Shown in pieces: positions 1-6,172 of a stretch of 6,481 nt of DNA. The position numbers and the translations under genes were made by a program. A model generated the notes under the pieces. It was not told the origin of the DNA. It did not search any database and was given only the letters and a program-made list of their open reading frames with translations. The number at the start of each line of letters is the position of its first letter. The stretch's first letter is position 1. The DNA lies in contig JAOUFP010000178.1 of NCBI GenBank assembly GCA_029858145.1, positions 1 through 6,481 on the forward strand, read 5' to 3'. The DNA is from Nitrospirota bacterium (GTDB taxonomy: Bacteria > Nitrospirota > Thermodesulfovibrionia > Thermodesulfovibrionales > UBA6898).

Positions 1-1
1 C

Positions 2-1327
2 GAAGCATGGAAGCTGCCGATAAAGACGAACTATCTCCTCATACTGGGGTTCTTTACACTGCTCATTATTTTTACGGCGTTATGGGTCGCCCTCAGGGTG
101 TCCAGAGGCATAACGGACCCGATTCAGGAATTGGCGTTTGCCACGGAGCAGGTCGCAGGGGGAAACCTTGACATGAAGATATCTGTCAGCAGGGACGATG
201 AAATAGGGCTTCTGGTGAATTCATTCAATAACATGGTGAGGGAACTGAAAGAGAGCAAGGAGTCTCTCCACAGCGCGTGGCTTAAATCAGAGCAGAGCAG
301 GCTTATCATAGAAAACATAATCAAGAATATTAATTCCGGCGTCATATATCTTGATACCGAAGGGCATATCCTTACGATCAACAATGCCGGCTGCAAGATA
401 CTGGCTGTAACGCAGGAAGAGATCATAAACAGGAATTATTCGGTCCTTCTTTCGATACTGAAGTCTGATGAACTGAAGAGCGTCGTCAAAAATATAAGAG
501 TGCGCGATTATAAGGGCATTGAAAGAGAACTCAGGGTGACCATAGGGGACAGGCTGAGGCTTTTGAGAATATTTATAACAACCCTGGGAGAGGCCGAGAA
601 TTTTCTCGGCACGTTAGTCGTCTTCGATGATCTTACCGAGGTGGCACGGGCGGAAAAGGCCCTCGCCTGGCAGGAGGTGGCCAGGAGAATGGCGCATGAG
701 ATCAAAAATCCGCTGACGCCCATACAGCTTTCCACCGAGCATATGATCAAGAAATGGAGAAACGGCGACGAGGATTTCAACAAGATATTTGAACGCTCCA
801 CAAAGGCGATCATCAAAGAGGTGGAGAGCCTCAAAAATCTCGTCAATGATTTCTCCCGGTTCGGCAAGATGCCAGAGATCAAGAAGGGCCCTGTCATGAT
901 ATCGGCCGTTGTCGATGAGGTGATCGACCTTTATAAAGACTATAAGGATGTCCGGATTGTGCTGTCGCTCAAGGGGGAAGAGACCCCTGTTGAATTGGAC
1001 GCGGAGCAGTTTAAAAGGGTCATGATCAACCTCGTCGGAAATGCCATACAGGCGATGCAGAACAGGGGGAAGGTTGAGGTGGGCGTTGAGCATGATACGC
1101 GGTCCAACAGGGTGCTCATCGATATCGCCGACAACGGGCCCGGGATTCGTGACGAGGACAAGGAAAAATTGTTTCTCCCGTATTTTTCGACCAAAAAAGA
1201 CGGGACCGGGCTCGGTCTGGCAATAGCCAGCAAGGTTGTGACAGAACACAGAGGATATATTAAAATAAGGGATAATTCTCCCCGGGGCACGATTTTCAGC
1301 ATAGAACTGCCAATAAAGGAAGGGTAA
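2..1327 (+). CDS. ntrY: NtrY-like membrane sensor histidine kinase, 5' end missing
   Basis: This is the C-terminal 441 residues of a sensor kinase. The frame is open from base 2, so the true start lies upstream of the window; the GTG at 98 falls inside the coding region just after a membrane helix and is not the start. In order, in visible-residue numbering: a hydrophobic transmembrane helix (about 10-31), a HAMP linker with the SRGITDPIQEL start (34-88), a PAS-like sensor domain (about 102-212), the dimerisation H-box MAHEIKNPLTP with phospho-acceptor His232 (codon 695-697), and the ATPase domain with N-box Asn347, DNGPGI (377-382) and GTGLGLA (401-407). All catalytic boxes are intact. The EAWKLPIK stretch before the helix and the H-box wording match the NtrY family, whose full members carry further N-terminal membrane and extracytoplasmic segments. 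The regulator gene begins 7 bases downstream and is almost certainly its partner. The signal sensed cannot be read from the sequence; nitrogen sensing is only the family precedent. Confidence 0.9.
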   Translation, partial: EAWKLPIKTNYLLILGFFTLLIIFTALWVALRVSRGITDPIQELAFATEQVAGGNLDMKISVSRDDEIGLLVNSFNNMVRELKESKESLHSAWLKSEQSRLIIENIIKNINSGVIYLDTEGHILTINNAGCKILAVTQEEIINRNYSVLLSILKSDELKSVVKNIRVRDYKGIERELRVTIGDRLRLLRIFITTLGEAENFLGTLVVFDDLTEVARAEKALAWQEVARRMAHEIKNPLTPIQLSTEHMIKKWRNGDEDFNKIFERSTKAIIKEVESLKNLVNDFSRFGKMPEIKKGPVMISAVVDEVIDLYKDYKDVRIVLSLKGEETPVELDAEQFKRVMINLVGNAIQAMQNRGKVEVGVEHDTRSNRVLIDIADNGPGIRDEDKEKLFLPYFSTKKDGTGLGLAIASKVVTEHRGYIKIRDNSPRGTIFSIELPIKEG

Positions 1328-1334
1328 AGGTGAG

Positions 1335-2678
1335 ATGTCAAAAGCGCTCGTGATGATAGTGGATGATGAGGAAGGCATACGGGAGACCCTCTCCGGCATA
1401 CTGGAAGATGAAGGGTATGAGGTCATAACCGCGTCTTCCGGGGAAGAGGCGGTAAGAAAGGCGAAAGACACTGTTCCTGACATCGTGCTTCTGGATGTCT
1501 GGCTTACAGGCATGGATGGAATTCAGACGCTGCAGGAACTTAAGGTGTCTCACCCGGATATGCCGGTAATCATAATTTCCGGACACGCCAATATCGAGAT
1601 CGCGGTAAAGGCCACGAAAATGGGCGCATACGATCTTCTCGAGAAACCGTTATCCATAGAGAAGGTCCTGCTGGCGGTTGACAGGGCCCTCGAAAAAAAG
1701 AACCTCGAACTCGAAAACAGGATGCTTCGCGAAAATCTGCTCAGGAAATGCAGAATGGTTGGAGATTCGCCGAAGATGAAGCAGTTAAGGGAGCAGATAA
1801 AAATGGCTGCCCAGAGCAACAGCCGGGTGCTTATCCTCGGGGAGAGCGGCTCAGGAAAGGAACTGGTCGCGCAGATGCTTCATGAAAACAGTTTGAGGGC
1901 GGGCGGGCCTTTCGTGGAAGTAAACTGCGCAGCGATCCCCCAGGAACTGATCGAAAGCGAATTGTTCGGGCATGAAAAAGGCTCTTTTACCGGCGCCTTC
2001 GAGCGGAAAAAAGGGAAGTTTGAGCTGGCGCATAACGGGACGCTGTTTCTCGATGAAATAGGGGATATGTCTCTTCAGACTCAGGCAAAGGTGCTGAGAA
2101 TAATAGAGACGCAGGAGTTCCAGCGGGTGGGGGGAAGCAAGAACATAAAGGTGGATGTGAGGATAATATCCGCTACGAACAAGGACCTTGCTGAAGAGGT
2201 GAAGGGAGGGAATTTCAGGGAAGACCTTTATTTCCGGCTGAACGTTATTCCGCTGAAGGTGCCTTCCCTGAAGGAGAGGGTGGATGATATCCCCGCACTG
2301 GTAGATCATTTCCTCGATCTTTTTGCCACGGAATACAGACAGCAGAAGAAAGAGATAACGGAAGAGGCGGTAAAGATGCTTCAGAAATATTCCTGGCCGG
2401 GCAATATACGGGAGCTGAAGAACGTGCTGGAGAGGCTTGTTATCATGACCCCTTCAAAGACGATTACCGGCGGCGATATCTTTATGCCGGAATCCACAGG
2501 TTCGGATTATTTTTCATTCAGTACACTCAAGGACGCCAGGGATGCGTTTGAGAGGGATTTCCTCATAAAGAAGCTTGATGAGAATGCCTGGAACATATCA
2601 AAGACAGCTGAAATGCTTGATATGGAAAGGAGCAACCTGCACCGGAAGATCAAGGCGTATGACATCAAGGTGCCGTAG
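1335..2678 (+). CDS. ntrX: NtrX-like sigma-54-dependent response regulator
   Basis: A complete 447-residue transcription activator of the NtrC class. The receiver domain (about 5-118) has the acidic pair Asp10/Asp11, phospho-acceptor Asp54 in LLDVWL, switch Ser82 and Lys104 in EKPLS. The AAA+ domain (about 142-370) has Walker A GESGSGKE (169-176), the sigma-54 contact loop as GSFTGA (216-221), Walker B GTLFLDEIGDM (235-245) and the SWPGNIREL segment with Arg359. The C-terminal Fis-type helix-turn-helix (about 417-443) contains ISKTAEMLDMERSNLHRKIK, closely resembling NtrX. Its role is to be phosphorylated by the upstream kinase, hexamerise and remodel sigma-54 RNA polymerase at target promoters. 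The ATG at 1335 follows an AAAGGTGAG ribosome site and lies 7 bases after the kinase stop, so the two form one operon. Length and motifs are normal. The gene ends convergent with pyk, 113 bases away. The NtrX name rather than another NtrC-family label rests on the HTH wording and the NtrY-like partner. Confidence 0.92.
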   Translation: MSKALVMIVDDEEGIRETLSGILEDEGYEVITASSGEEAVRKAKDTVPDIVLLDVWLTGMDGIQTLQELKVSHPDMPVIIISGHANIEIAVKATKMGAYDLLEKPLSIEKVLLAVDRALEKKNLELENRMLRENLLRKCRMVGDSPKMKQLREQIKMAAQSNSRVLILGESGSGKELVAQMLHENSLRAGGPFVEVNCAAIPQELIESELFGHEKGSFTGAFERKKGKFELAHNGTLFLDEIGDMSLQTQAKVLRIIETQEFQRVGGSKNIKVDVRIISATNKDLAEEVKGGNFREDLYFRLNVIPLKVPSLKERVDDIPALVDHFLDLFATEYRQQKKEITEEAVKMLQKYSWPGNIRELKNVLERLVIMTPSKTITGGDIFMPESTGSDYFSFSTLKDARDAFERDFLIKKLDENAWNISKTAEMLDMERSNLHRKIKAYDIKVP

Positions 2679-2791
2679 GCGGTATAAATTATCTCTGACG
2701 TGTCTGTGCCGATGAGCGCCTGAGACACAAGCACATCTCTTTGCAGGACAAGATTCATGATCGTCTGCTGTCCTTCGAAATAAGGGGAAAG
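2679..2791. other. Convergent intergenic gap between ntrX and pyk
   Basis: 113 bases separate the stop codons of two converging genes. I see no T-tract terminator on either strand. There is a 6-bp inverted repeat GGGGAA/TTCCCC (2784-2789 and 2795-2800, 5-base loop) that contains the pyk stop codon and on the minus strand is followed only by a mild TTATTTC. Two more 6-bp inverted repeats with 17-18 base loops (2700-2705/2723-2728 and 2745-2750/2769-2774) are too weak to call. The GGGGAA hairpin is the best candidate for pyk transcript 3' end formation, but the evidence is poor. Confidence 0.35.
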
Positions 2792-4201
2792 CTATTCCCC
2801 GATCTGGTGGAGCTTCATGAAATTTGTCTTTGCTGTTGTGGACAGGGGGGAGCTTGCGATAATGACGATCCTGTCGCCCGTCTTCACGATCTTTTCTGCG
2901 AGCAGGGCCCTTTCGACTTCTCTGAGCATCTGGTCGGTACTGGTGAGCGGCTTCATGTATTTCGGGGTAACACCCCAGTAGAGAGGCAACCTTGTCATGA
3001 CAGCGTGATCGGAAGTAAAGGCGATGATGGGGACCCTCGGTCTGAACTTTGAAACAAGCCGTGCGGTAAAGCCTGAACGGGTGAATGCGACGAGGACCTT
3101 CGCGCCGATGTCATCCGACGCGTTGCACGCGGCATCAGCCAGGGCTTCGGCGTAGGAATTGCCGCGGTTATAACCTGCTGACGGTCTCTGTGTCTGCTCC
3201 GTATGACTGATGATCCTGTCCATCATCAGGAAAGCCTCGACCGGGTATTCTCCCGAGGCGGTCTCCGCAGACAGCATAAGCGCGTCAGTCCCGTCGATAA
3301 CCGCGTTGGCAACATCCGTAGCCTCAGCCCTTGTCGGCCGGGGGTTTTCCTTCATGGATTCAAGCATCTGTGTCGCGGTAATGACGATCTTCCCCTTGTT
3401 GTTCGCTTTTTTGATCAGCGCCTTTTGAATCAGGGGCACTTCTTCAGGTGCCACCTCTACGCCGAGATCACCGCGGGCGATCATTATTCCGTCGGAAACA
3501 TCGAGGATTTTATCAATATTCAGCAGCGCCTCGGGCTTTTCTATTTTCGCGATAACCGGGATGTTTTTGCCTCTCTGCCGCAAAAACTCTTTTACGGCGG
3601 TGATATCGCGCGCATCTCTGACAAAGGAGATCGCGACATAGTCGACCGCCATTTTGATTCCAAGCTCCAGGTCTTTCCGGTCTTTATCGGTGAACGATCT
3701 GTGGGATATCTTCATCCCGGGGAGATTTACGCCTTTTCTGTTTTTCAGGGTCCCGCCCGTGATGACCCTTGCAATGAGCGCCTCCCCGGATTTCCCGGTA
3801 ACCCTGAGTTCCATGAGTCCGTCGTCAAGAAGTATCCGGTCTCCCTTTTTTGCGTCTTTCAGAAGCGCCGGATAAGAGACATAAATGGTGCTCCCGTTCC
3901 CGGTGCCTTCTCCGGGGCGGATATTCACGCTGCCGCCTTTCCTGAGTTCGGTCCCGCCGTTTTCGAAAAGGCCGACGCGTATTTTTATGCCCTGCAGATC
4001 CTGGAGTATGGAGACGGTCTTTTTGAATTTCCCGGACCCTTCGCGGATGAGCTTGATGGCTTCGCGATGAGCTTCGTGACTGCCATGGGAAAAGTTCAGG
4101 CGTGCAACATCCATCCCGCTTTTTATCAGATGAAAAAGAACCGTCCTGTTGACGGATGACGGACCGATCGTGCAGACGATTTTTGCCCTGCTCTCATTCA
4201 T
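2792..4201 (-). CDS. pyk: Pyruvate kinase, predicted K+-independent type
   Basis: A complete 469-residue cytoplasmic glycolytic enzyme that transfers phosphate from phosphoenolpyruvate to ADP, giving pyruvate and ATP. It starts with the family hallmark KIVCTIGPSS. Arg34 lies in ARLNFSHG. The lid (B) domain spans about 70-165 and ends in KGVNLPG. Catalytic Lys219 and metal ligand Glu221 lie in IAKIEKPE, metal ligand Asp245 in IARGDLGVE and Thr277 in TATQMLESM. The C-terminal allosteric-type domain runs from about 345 to 469. The ATG at 4201 overlaps the nadB stop as TAATG, fixing the start and implying translational coupling; no good Shine-Dalgarno lies close upstream. The segment DLQGIKIRV (68-76) has Leu69, Gln70, Lys73 and Val76, the residue set associated with enzymes that need no potassium, and has Ile72 where the family normally has proline. 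Length is typical of bacterial enzymes, with no extra C-terminal PEP-utiliser domain. Confidence 0.96.
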   Translation of the reverse strand: MNESRAKIVCTIGPSSVNRTVLFHLIKSGMDVARLNFSHGSHEAHREAIKLIREGSGKFKKTVSILQDLQGIKIRVGLFENGGTELRKGGSVNIRPGEGTGNGSTIYVSYPALLKDAKKGDRILLDDGLMELRVTGKSGEALIARVITGGTLKNRKGVNLPGMKISHRSFTDKDRKDLELGIKMAVDYVAISFVRDARDITAVKEFLRQRGKNIPVIAKIEKPEALLNIDKILDVSDGIMIARGDLGVEVAPEEVPLIQKALIKKANNKGKIVITATQMLESMKENPRPTRAEATDVANAVIDGTDALMLSAETASGEYPVEAFLMMDRIISHTEQTQRPSAGYNRGNSYAEALADAACNASDDIGAKVLVAFTRSGFTARLVSKFRPRVPIIAFTSDHAVMTRLPLYWGVTPKYMKPLTSTDQMLREVERALLAEKIVKTGDRIVIIASSPLSTTAKTNFMKLHQIGE

Positions 4202-4203
4202 TA
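4199..4203 (-). other. TAATG stop/start overlap joining nadB and pyk
   Basis: On the minus strand the nadB stop TAA (4203-4201) shares its last A with the pyk start ATG (4201-4199). No strong ribosome site precedes the ATG at normal distance; the nearest purine runs are GCGGGAA and, further up, AGCAGGAAA. The arrangement suggests that ribosomes ending nadB reinitiate on pyk. The overlap is seen directly; the coupling is inferred. Confidence 0.8.
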
Positions 4204-5790
4204 ATTGCAGGTTCCCGCTTTTGTTTCCTGCTCATTGCCGGAAGCGTCTGACTGAAATGCGAAGGTCTTCTTATTCCAGGGAATATGCCGCTGCCAGTTT
4301 CCCCCTCGTTCCTTGTAATCTGAACGGTAATGCGCGCCGACACTCCCTTTTCGCGTGAGCGCAGCCTTTACGATGATTCTGGATACGGTGAGCATGTTTT
4401 TCAGTTCAAGTTCCTGCCGCGTAGCATAATGTTTTTTTATGAGGCCTTCCCATTGCAGGAGTTTCTCCATTGCTTCGCCCAGTGATACCCCGCACCGTAT
4501 AATTCCTGCCCGCTCCCACATCAGTTTCCGCAAGGCCCTTCGGATTTCGTCACATTCACTCAGGGAAGAGATCTTCACGTCAAGGGCTGCGCGGTTCGCC
4601 GGGACAACAGAGGACCGCGACGCGGCACGGCCGGTTCGCGCGCCGTAAACCAGGCCCTCGAGCAGGCTGTTAGAAGCAAGCCTGTTGGCCCCGTGGACAC
4701 CGGTGCAGGCTACTTCTCCCGCGGCGTAGAGTCCTTTGATGTCTGTTTCCCCCTCCAGATTCGTCTTTACTCCGCCCATGATGTAATGCGCGGCAGGGGT
4801 TACAGGGATAAGGTCTTCGGTGATATCGATGTCATATTTAAGGCAGGTGGCATGGATTCTCGGGAAGCGTTTCTTCACAAATTCTTTCCCCATGTGCCTG
4901 AGGTCAAGATACACGTGGTCGCCTCCGGTTTTTACCATTTCAGAAATGATCGCCCGTGACACGATATCCCTTGACGCGAGTTCGGCCAGAAGGTGATAGT
5001 CCTGCATAAATCTCTCTTTGTTCGCGTTCAGCAATACAGCCCCTTCCCCGCGCATCGATTCGCTGAGAAGAAAATGAGGGGCCGCCGGGTAATAAAGACT
5101 TGTCGGATGGAACTGGATAAACTCCATGTCCTCAAGCGTAGCACCTGCCCTGAAGGCGATCGCCATCCCGTCGCCTGTGGCCACCCGGGGGTTCGTTGTC
5201 CGTGAAAAAAGCTGTCCCGCGCCCCCTGTTGTCAATATAGTGGCTTTCGCAAAAAGAGCGGCGATCTTCCCGTCTTTCAGGACATACGCCCCGTGGCATT
5301 CGGAATTGTGCATGATAAGATCAATGGTAAAGGCAAACGGGTATTTCCGCACAGAGGGAAGGGAGCGGACCTTGGTGAGAAGCACCCTTTCCAGTTCCCT
5401 GCCGGTAGAATCTCCGTGGGAATGGAGGATCCTCCTCCGTGAGTGAGCGGCCTCGATGGTAAGGTGGAGCGATGTGCCCTCCCGGTCGAATTCAGCGCCC
5501 CACTCGATCAATTCTATTATTCTGTCAGGCCCCTCTTCGACGAGCGTCTTTACCGCGTCTTCCCTGCAGAGTCCGTCGCCTGCCTTAAGGGTGTCGTCGA
5601 AATGGATGCCGACCTGGTCCTCATCGCTCATAACTGCCGCGATACCCCCCTGGGCGTATTCCGTGCTGCTTTCAGAGGGGGTATCTTTGGTGACGACCAG
5701 AACGCTCCCGTACGGCGCAAGCTCTATAGCAGCCCGGAGGCCCGCTACGCCGCTGCCAATGATGAGGAAATCCACCATTTCTTTCTGCAT
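4201..5790 (-). CDS. nadB: L-aspartate oxidase
   Basis: A FAD enzyme that oxidises L-aspartate to iminoaspartate, the first step of de novo NAD synthesis; the product goes to quinolinate synthase NadA, which is not in this window. Family members can use oxygen or fumarate as electron acceptor. From the ATG at 5790 it is 529 residues, normal for NadB. Visible are the N-terminal dinucleotide fold IIGSGVAG (about 10-17), the FAD-binding SSTEYAQGGIAAV, the active-site TIEAAHSRRRI with Glu113, QFHPTSLYYP with His228, RGEGAVLLN, ASRDIVSRAI with Arg274, AAHYIMGGV with His335, and GEVACTGVHGANRLASNSLLEG with Arg370 (equivalents of E. coli His244, Arg290, His351 and Arg386). A C-terminal helical domain ends in GAHYRSDYKERGGNW. 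The frame extends to an ATG at 5868, but the 26 extra residues precede the conserved fold and do not look like NadB. ATG 5778 is an alternative start four codons inside. It is the first gene of the nadB-pyk operon. Confidence 0.93.
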   Translation of the reverse strand: MQKEMVDFLIIGSGVAGLRAAIELAPYGSVLVVTKDTPSESSTEYAQGGIAAVMSDEDQVGIHFDDTLKAGDGLCREDAVKTLVEEGPDRIIELIEWGAEFDREGTSLHLTIEAAHSRRRILHSHGDSTGRELERVLLTKVRSLPSVRKYPFAFTIDLIMHNSECHGAYVLKDGKIAALFAKATILTTGGAGQLFSRTTNPRVATGDGMAIAFRAGATLEDMEFIQFHPTSLYYPAAPHFLLSESMRGEGAVLLNANKERFMQDYHLLAELASRDIVSRAIISEMVKTGGDHVYLDLRHMGKEFVKKRFPRIHATCLKYDIDITEDLIPVTPAAHYIMGGVKTNLEGETDIKGLYAAGEVACTGVHGANRLASNSLLEGLVYGARTGRAASRSSVVPANRAALDVKISSLSECDEIRRALRKLMWERAGIIRCGVSLGEAMEKLLQWEGLIKKHYATRQELELKNMLTVSRIIVKAALTRKGSVGAHYRSDYKERGGNWQRHIPWNKKTFAFQSDASGNEQETKAGTCN

Positions 5791-5796
5791 ACTGGA

Positions 5797-5825
5797 AGAA
5801 TACAAGATGATATAGAGTAAATCAA
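5797..5825 (-). promoter_or_regulatory. Possible promoter of nadB-pyk
   Basis: Reading the minus strand, TTGATT (5825-5820) is followed after 17 bases by TATTCT (5802-5797), each a 4-of-6 match to the sigma-70 consensus. The predicted start of transcription falls almost on the ATG at 5790, which would make the mRNA leaderless or nearly so. This agrees with the lack of a Shine-Dalgarno before that ATG, but the boxes are weak and chance matches are common in AT-rich DNA. Confidence 0.3.
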
Positions 5826-5845
5826 GCTGCGCATTTTTTGAAATG

Positions 5846-5875
5846 TTGCGAAAAATTGCCGAAATCAATTAAAAT
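5846..5875 (+). promoter_or_regulatory. Probable sigma-70-type promoter of rpmE
   Basis: TTGCGA (5846-5851), an 18-base spacer and TAAAAT (5870-5875, 5 of 6 consensus positions) lie in an AT-rich stretch just upstream of rpmE. Transcription would begin near 5882, leaving a leader of about 20 bases that holds the AGGAGG ribosome site. The position is right for a highly expressed ribosomal protein gene. No zinc-responsive (Zur) operator palindrome is obvious around it. Confidence 0.5.
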
Positions 5876-5890
5876 GTAATATTAAAAATC

Positions 5891-5896
5891 AGGAGG
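5891..5896 (+). promoter_or_regulatory. Perfect Shine-Dalgarno that fixes the GTG start of rpmE
   Basis: AGGAGG ends 6 bases before the GTG at 5903, the ideal spacing. It decides in favour of this non-ATG start, which also gives the expected MKAGIHPDY amino terminus of L31. Confidence 0.88.
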
Positions 5897-5902
5897 AAAA
5901 AC

Positions 5903-6103
5903 GTGAAAGCAGGAATTCATCCGGACTACAAGGAAGTAAAGGTTGTTTGTGCCTGCGGTGAGTCGTTCACCACAAGGTCCACAAGAGCCGATATACGCCT
6001 TGATATATGTTCCAAGTGCCATCCCTTCTTTACCGGTAAACAGAAGATCGTGGACGCCGAAGGAAGGGTCGAAAAGTTCAAGAAGAAATACGCGAAGAAA
6101 TAG
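5903..6103 (+). CDS. rpmE: Ribosomal protein L31, zinc-binding (C+) form
   Basis: A complete 66-residue protein of the large ribosomal subunit, bL31, which bridges the 50S and 30S subunits near the central protuberance. The amino terminus MKAGIHPDY and the CHPFFTGKQ motif are diagnostic. Four cysteines, Cys16 and Cys18 in VVCACG and Cys36 and Cys39 in DICSKCHP, form the zinc site, so this is the zinc-binding paralogue rather than the cysteine-free form made under zinc shortage. The carboxy end is rich in lysine (KFKKKYAKK), as expected for rRNA contact. The start is GTG, supported by the AGGAGG site upstream. The gene has its own likely promoter and is closed by an intrinsic terminator starting 20 bases after the stop, so it can be transcribed as a single unit. 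It is divergent from nadB and lies upstream of the DUF1385 gene. Confidence 0.98.
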   Translation: MKAGIHPDYKEVKVVCACGESFTTRSTRADIRLDICSKCHPFFTGKQKIVDAEGRVEKFKKKYAKK

Positions 6104-6122
6104 ATTTACTTTACATTTATCG

Positions 6123-6156
6123 AAAGCAGGAAGCCATGCCGGTTTCCTGCTTTTTT
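6123..6156 (+). terminator. Strong intrinsic terminator after rpmE
   Basis: The stem AAAGCAGGAA (6123-6132) pairs perfectly with TTCCTGCTTT (6144-6153). It extends inwards by one G-T pair and two G-C pairs to a 5-base loop (6136-6140), giving 13 pairs. A run of six T (6151-6156) follows the GC-rich core. This is the clearest terminator in the window. Only 16 bases separate the end of the T-run from the GTG of the next gene. Confidence 0.92.
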
Positions 6157-6172
6157 CTGTGGAGAAAATAAC

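Noticed and set aside
98..100. GTG as the start of a shorter soluble kinase
   Set aside because: The frame is open to the window edge and codes for a typical NtrY transmembrane helix just before it, so the GTG is an internal valine codon.
614..1513. 299-codon minus-strand open frame opposite ntrY/ntrX
   Set aside because: It spans the junction of two well-supported genes on the other strand, shows no family motif, and looks like a shadow of their codon usage.
2507..2758. Minus-strand open frame in line with the pyk reading frame after its TAG stop
   Set aside because: Pyk already ends with a normal C terminus (TNFMKLHQIGE). The extension resembles no family I know, has no convincing ribosome site, and about two thirds of it is antisense to conserved ntrX coding sequence. 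No sign of stop read-through.
2700..2774. Two 6-bp inverted repeats with 17-18 base loops as terminators or operators
   Set aside because: Arms this short with long loops are expected by chance; no T-run, symmetry extension or repeat elsewhere supports them.
3203..4159. 318-codon plus-strand open frame opposite pyk
   Set aside because: It is entirely antisense to a clearly conserved pyruvate kinase, has no recognisable domain, and its composition is what the complement of pyk codons would give.
5791..5902. Riboswitch, Zur box or NAD-responsive operator in the nadB/rpmE divergent region
   Set aside because: The region is only 112 bases, AT-rich and mostly used up by the rpmE promoter and ribosome site; I saw no palindrome or structured leader that matches a known element.
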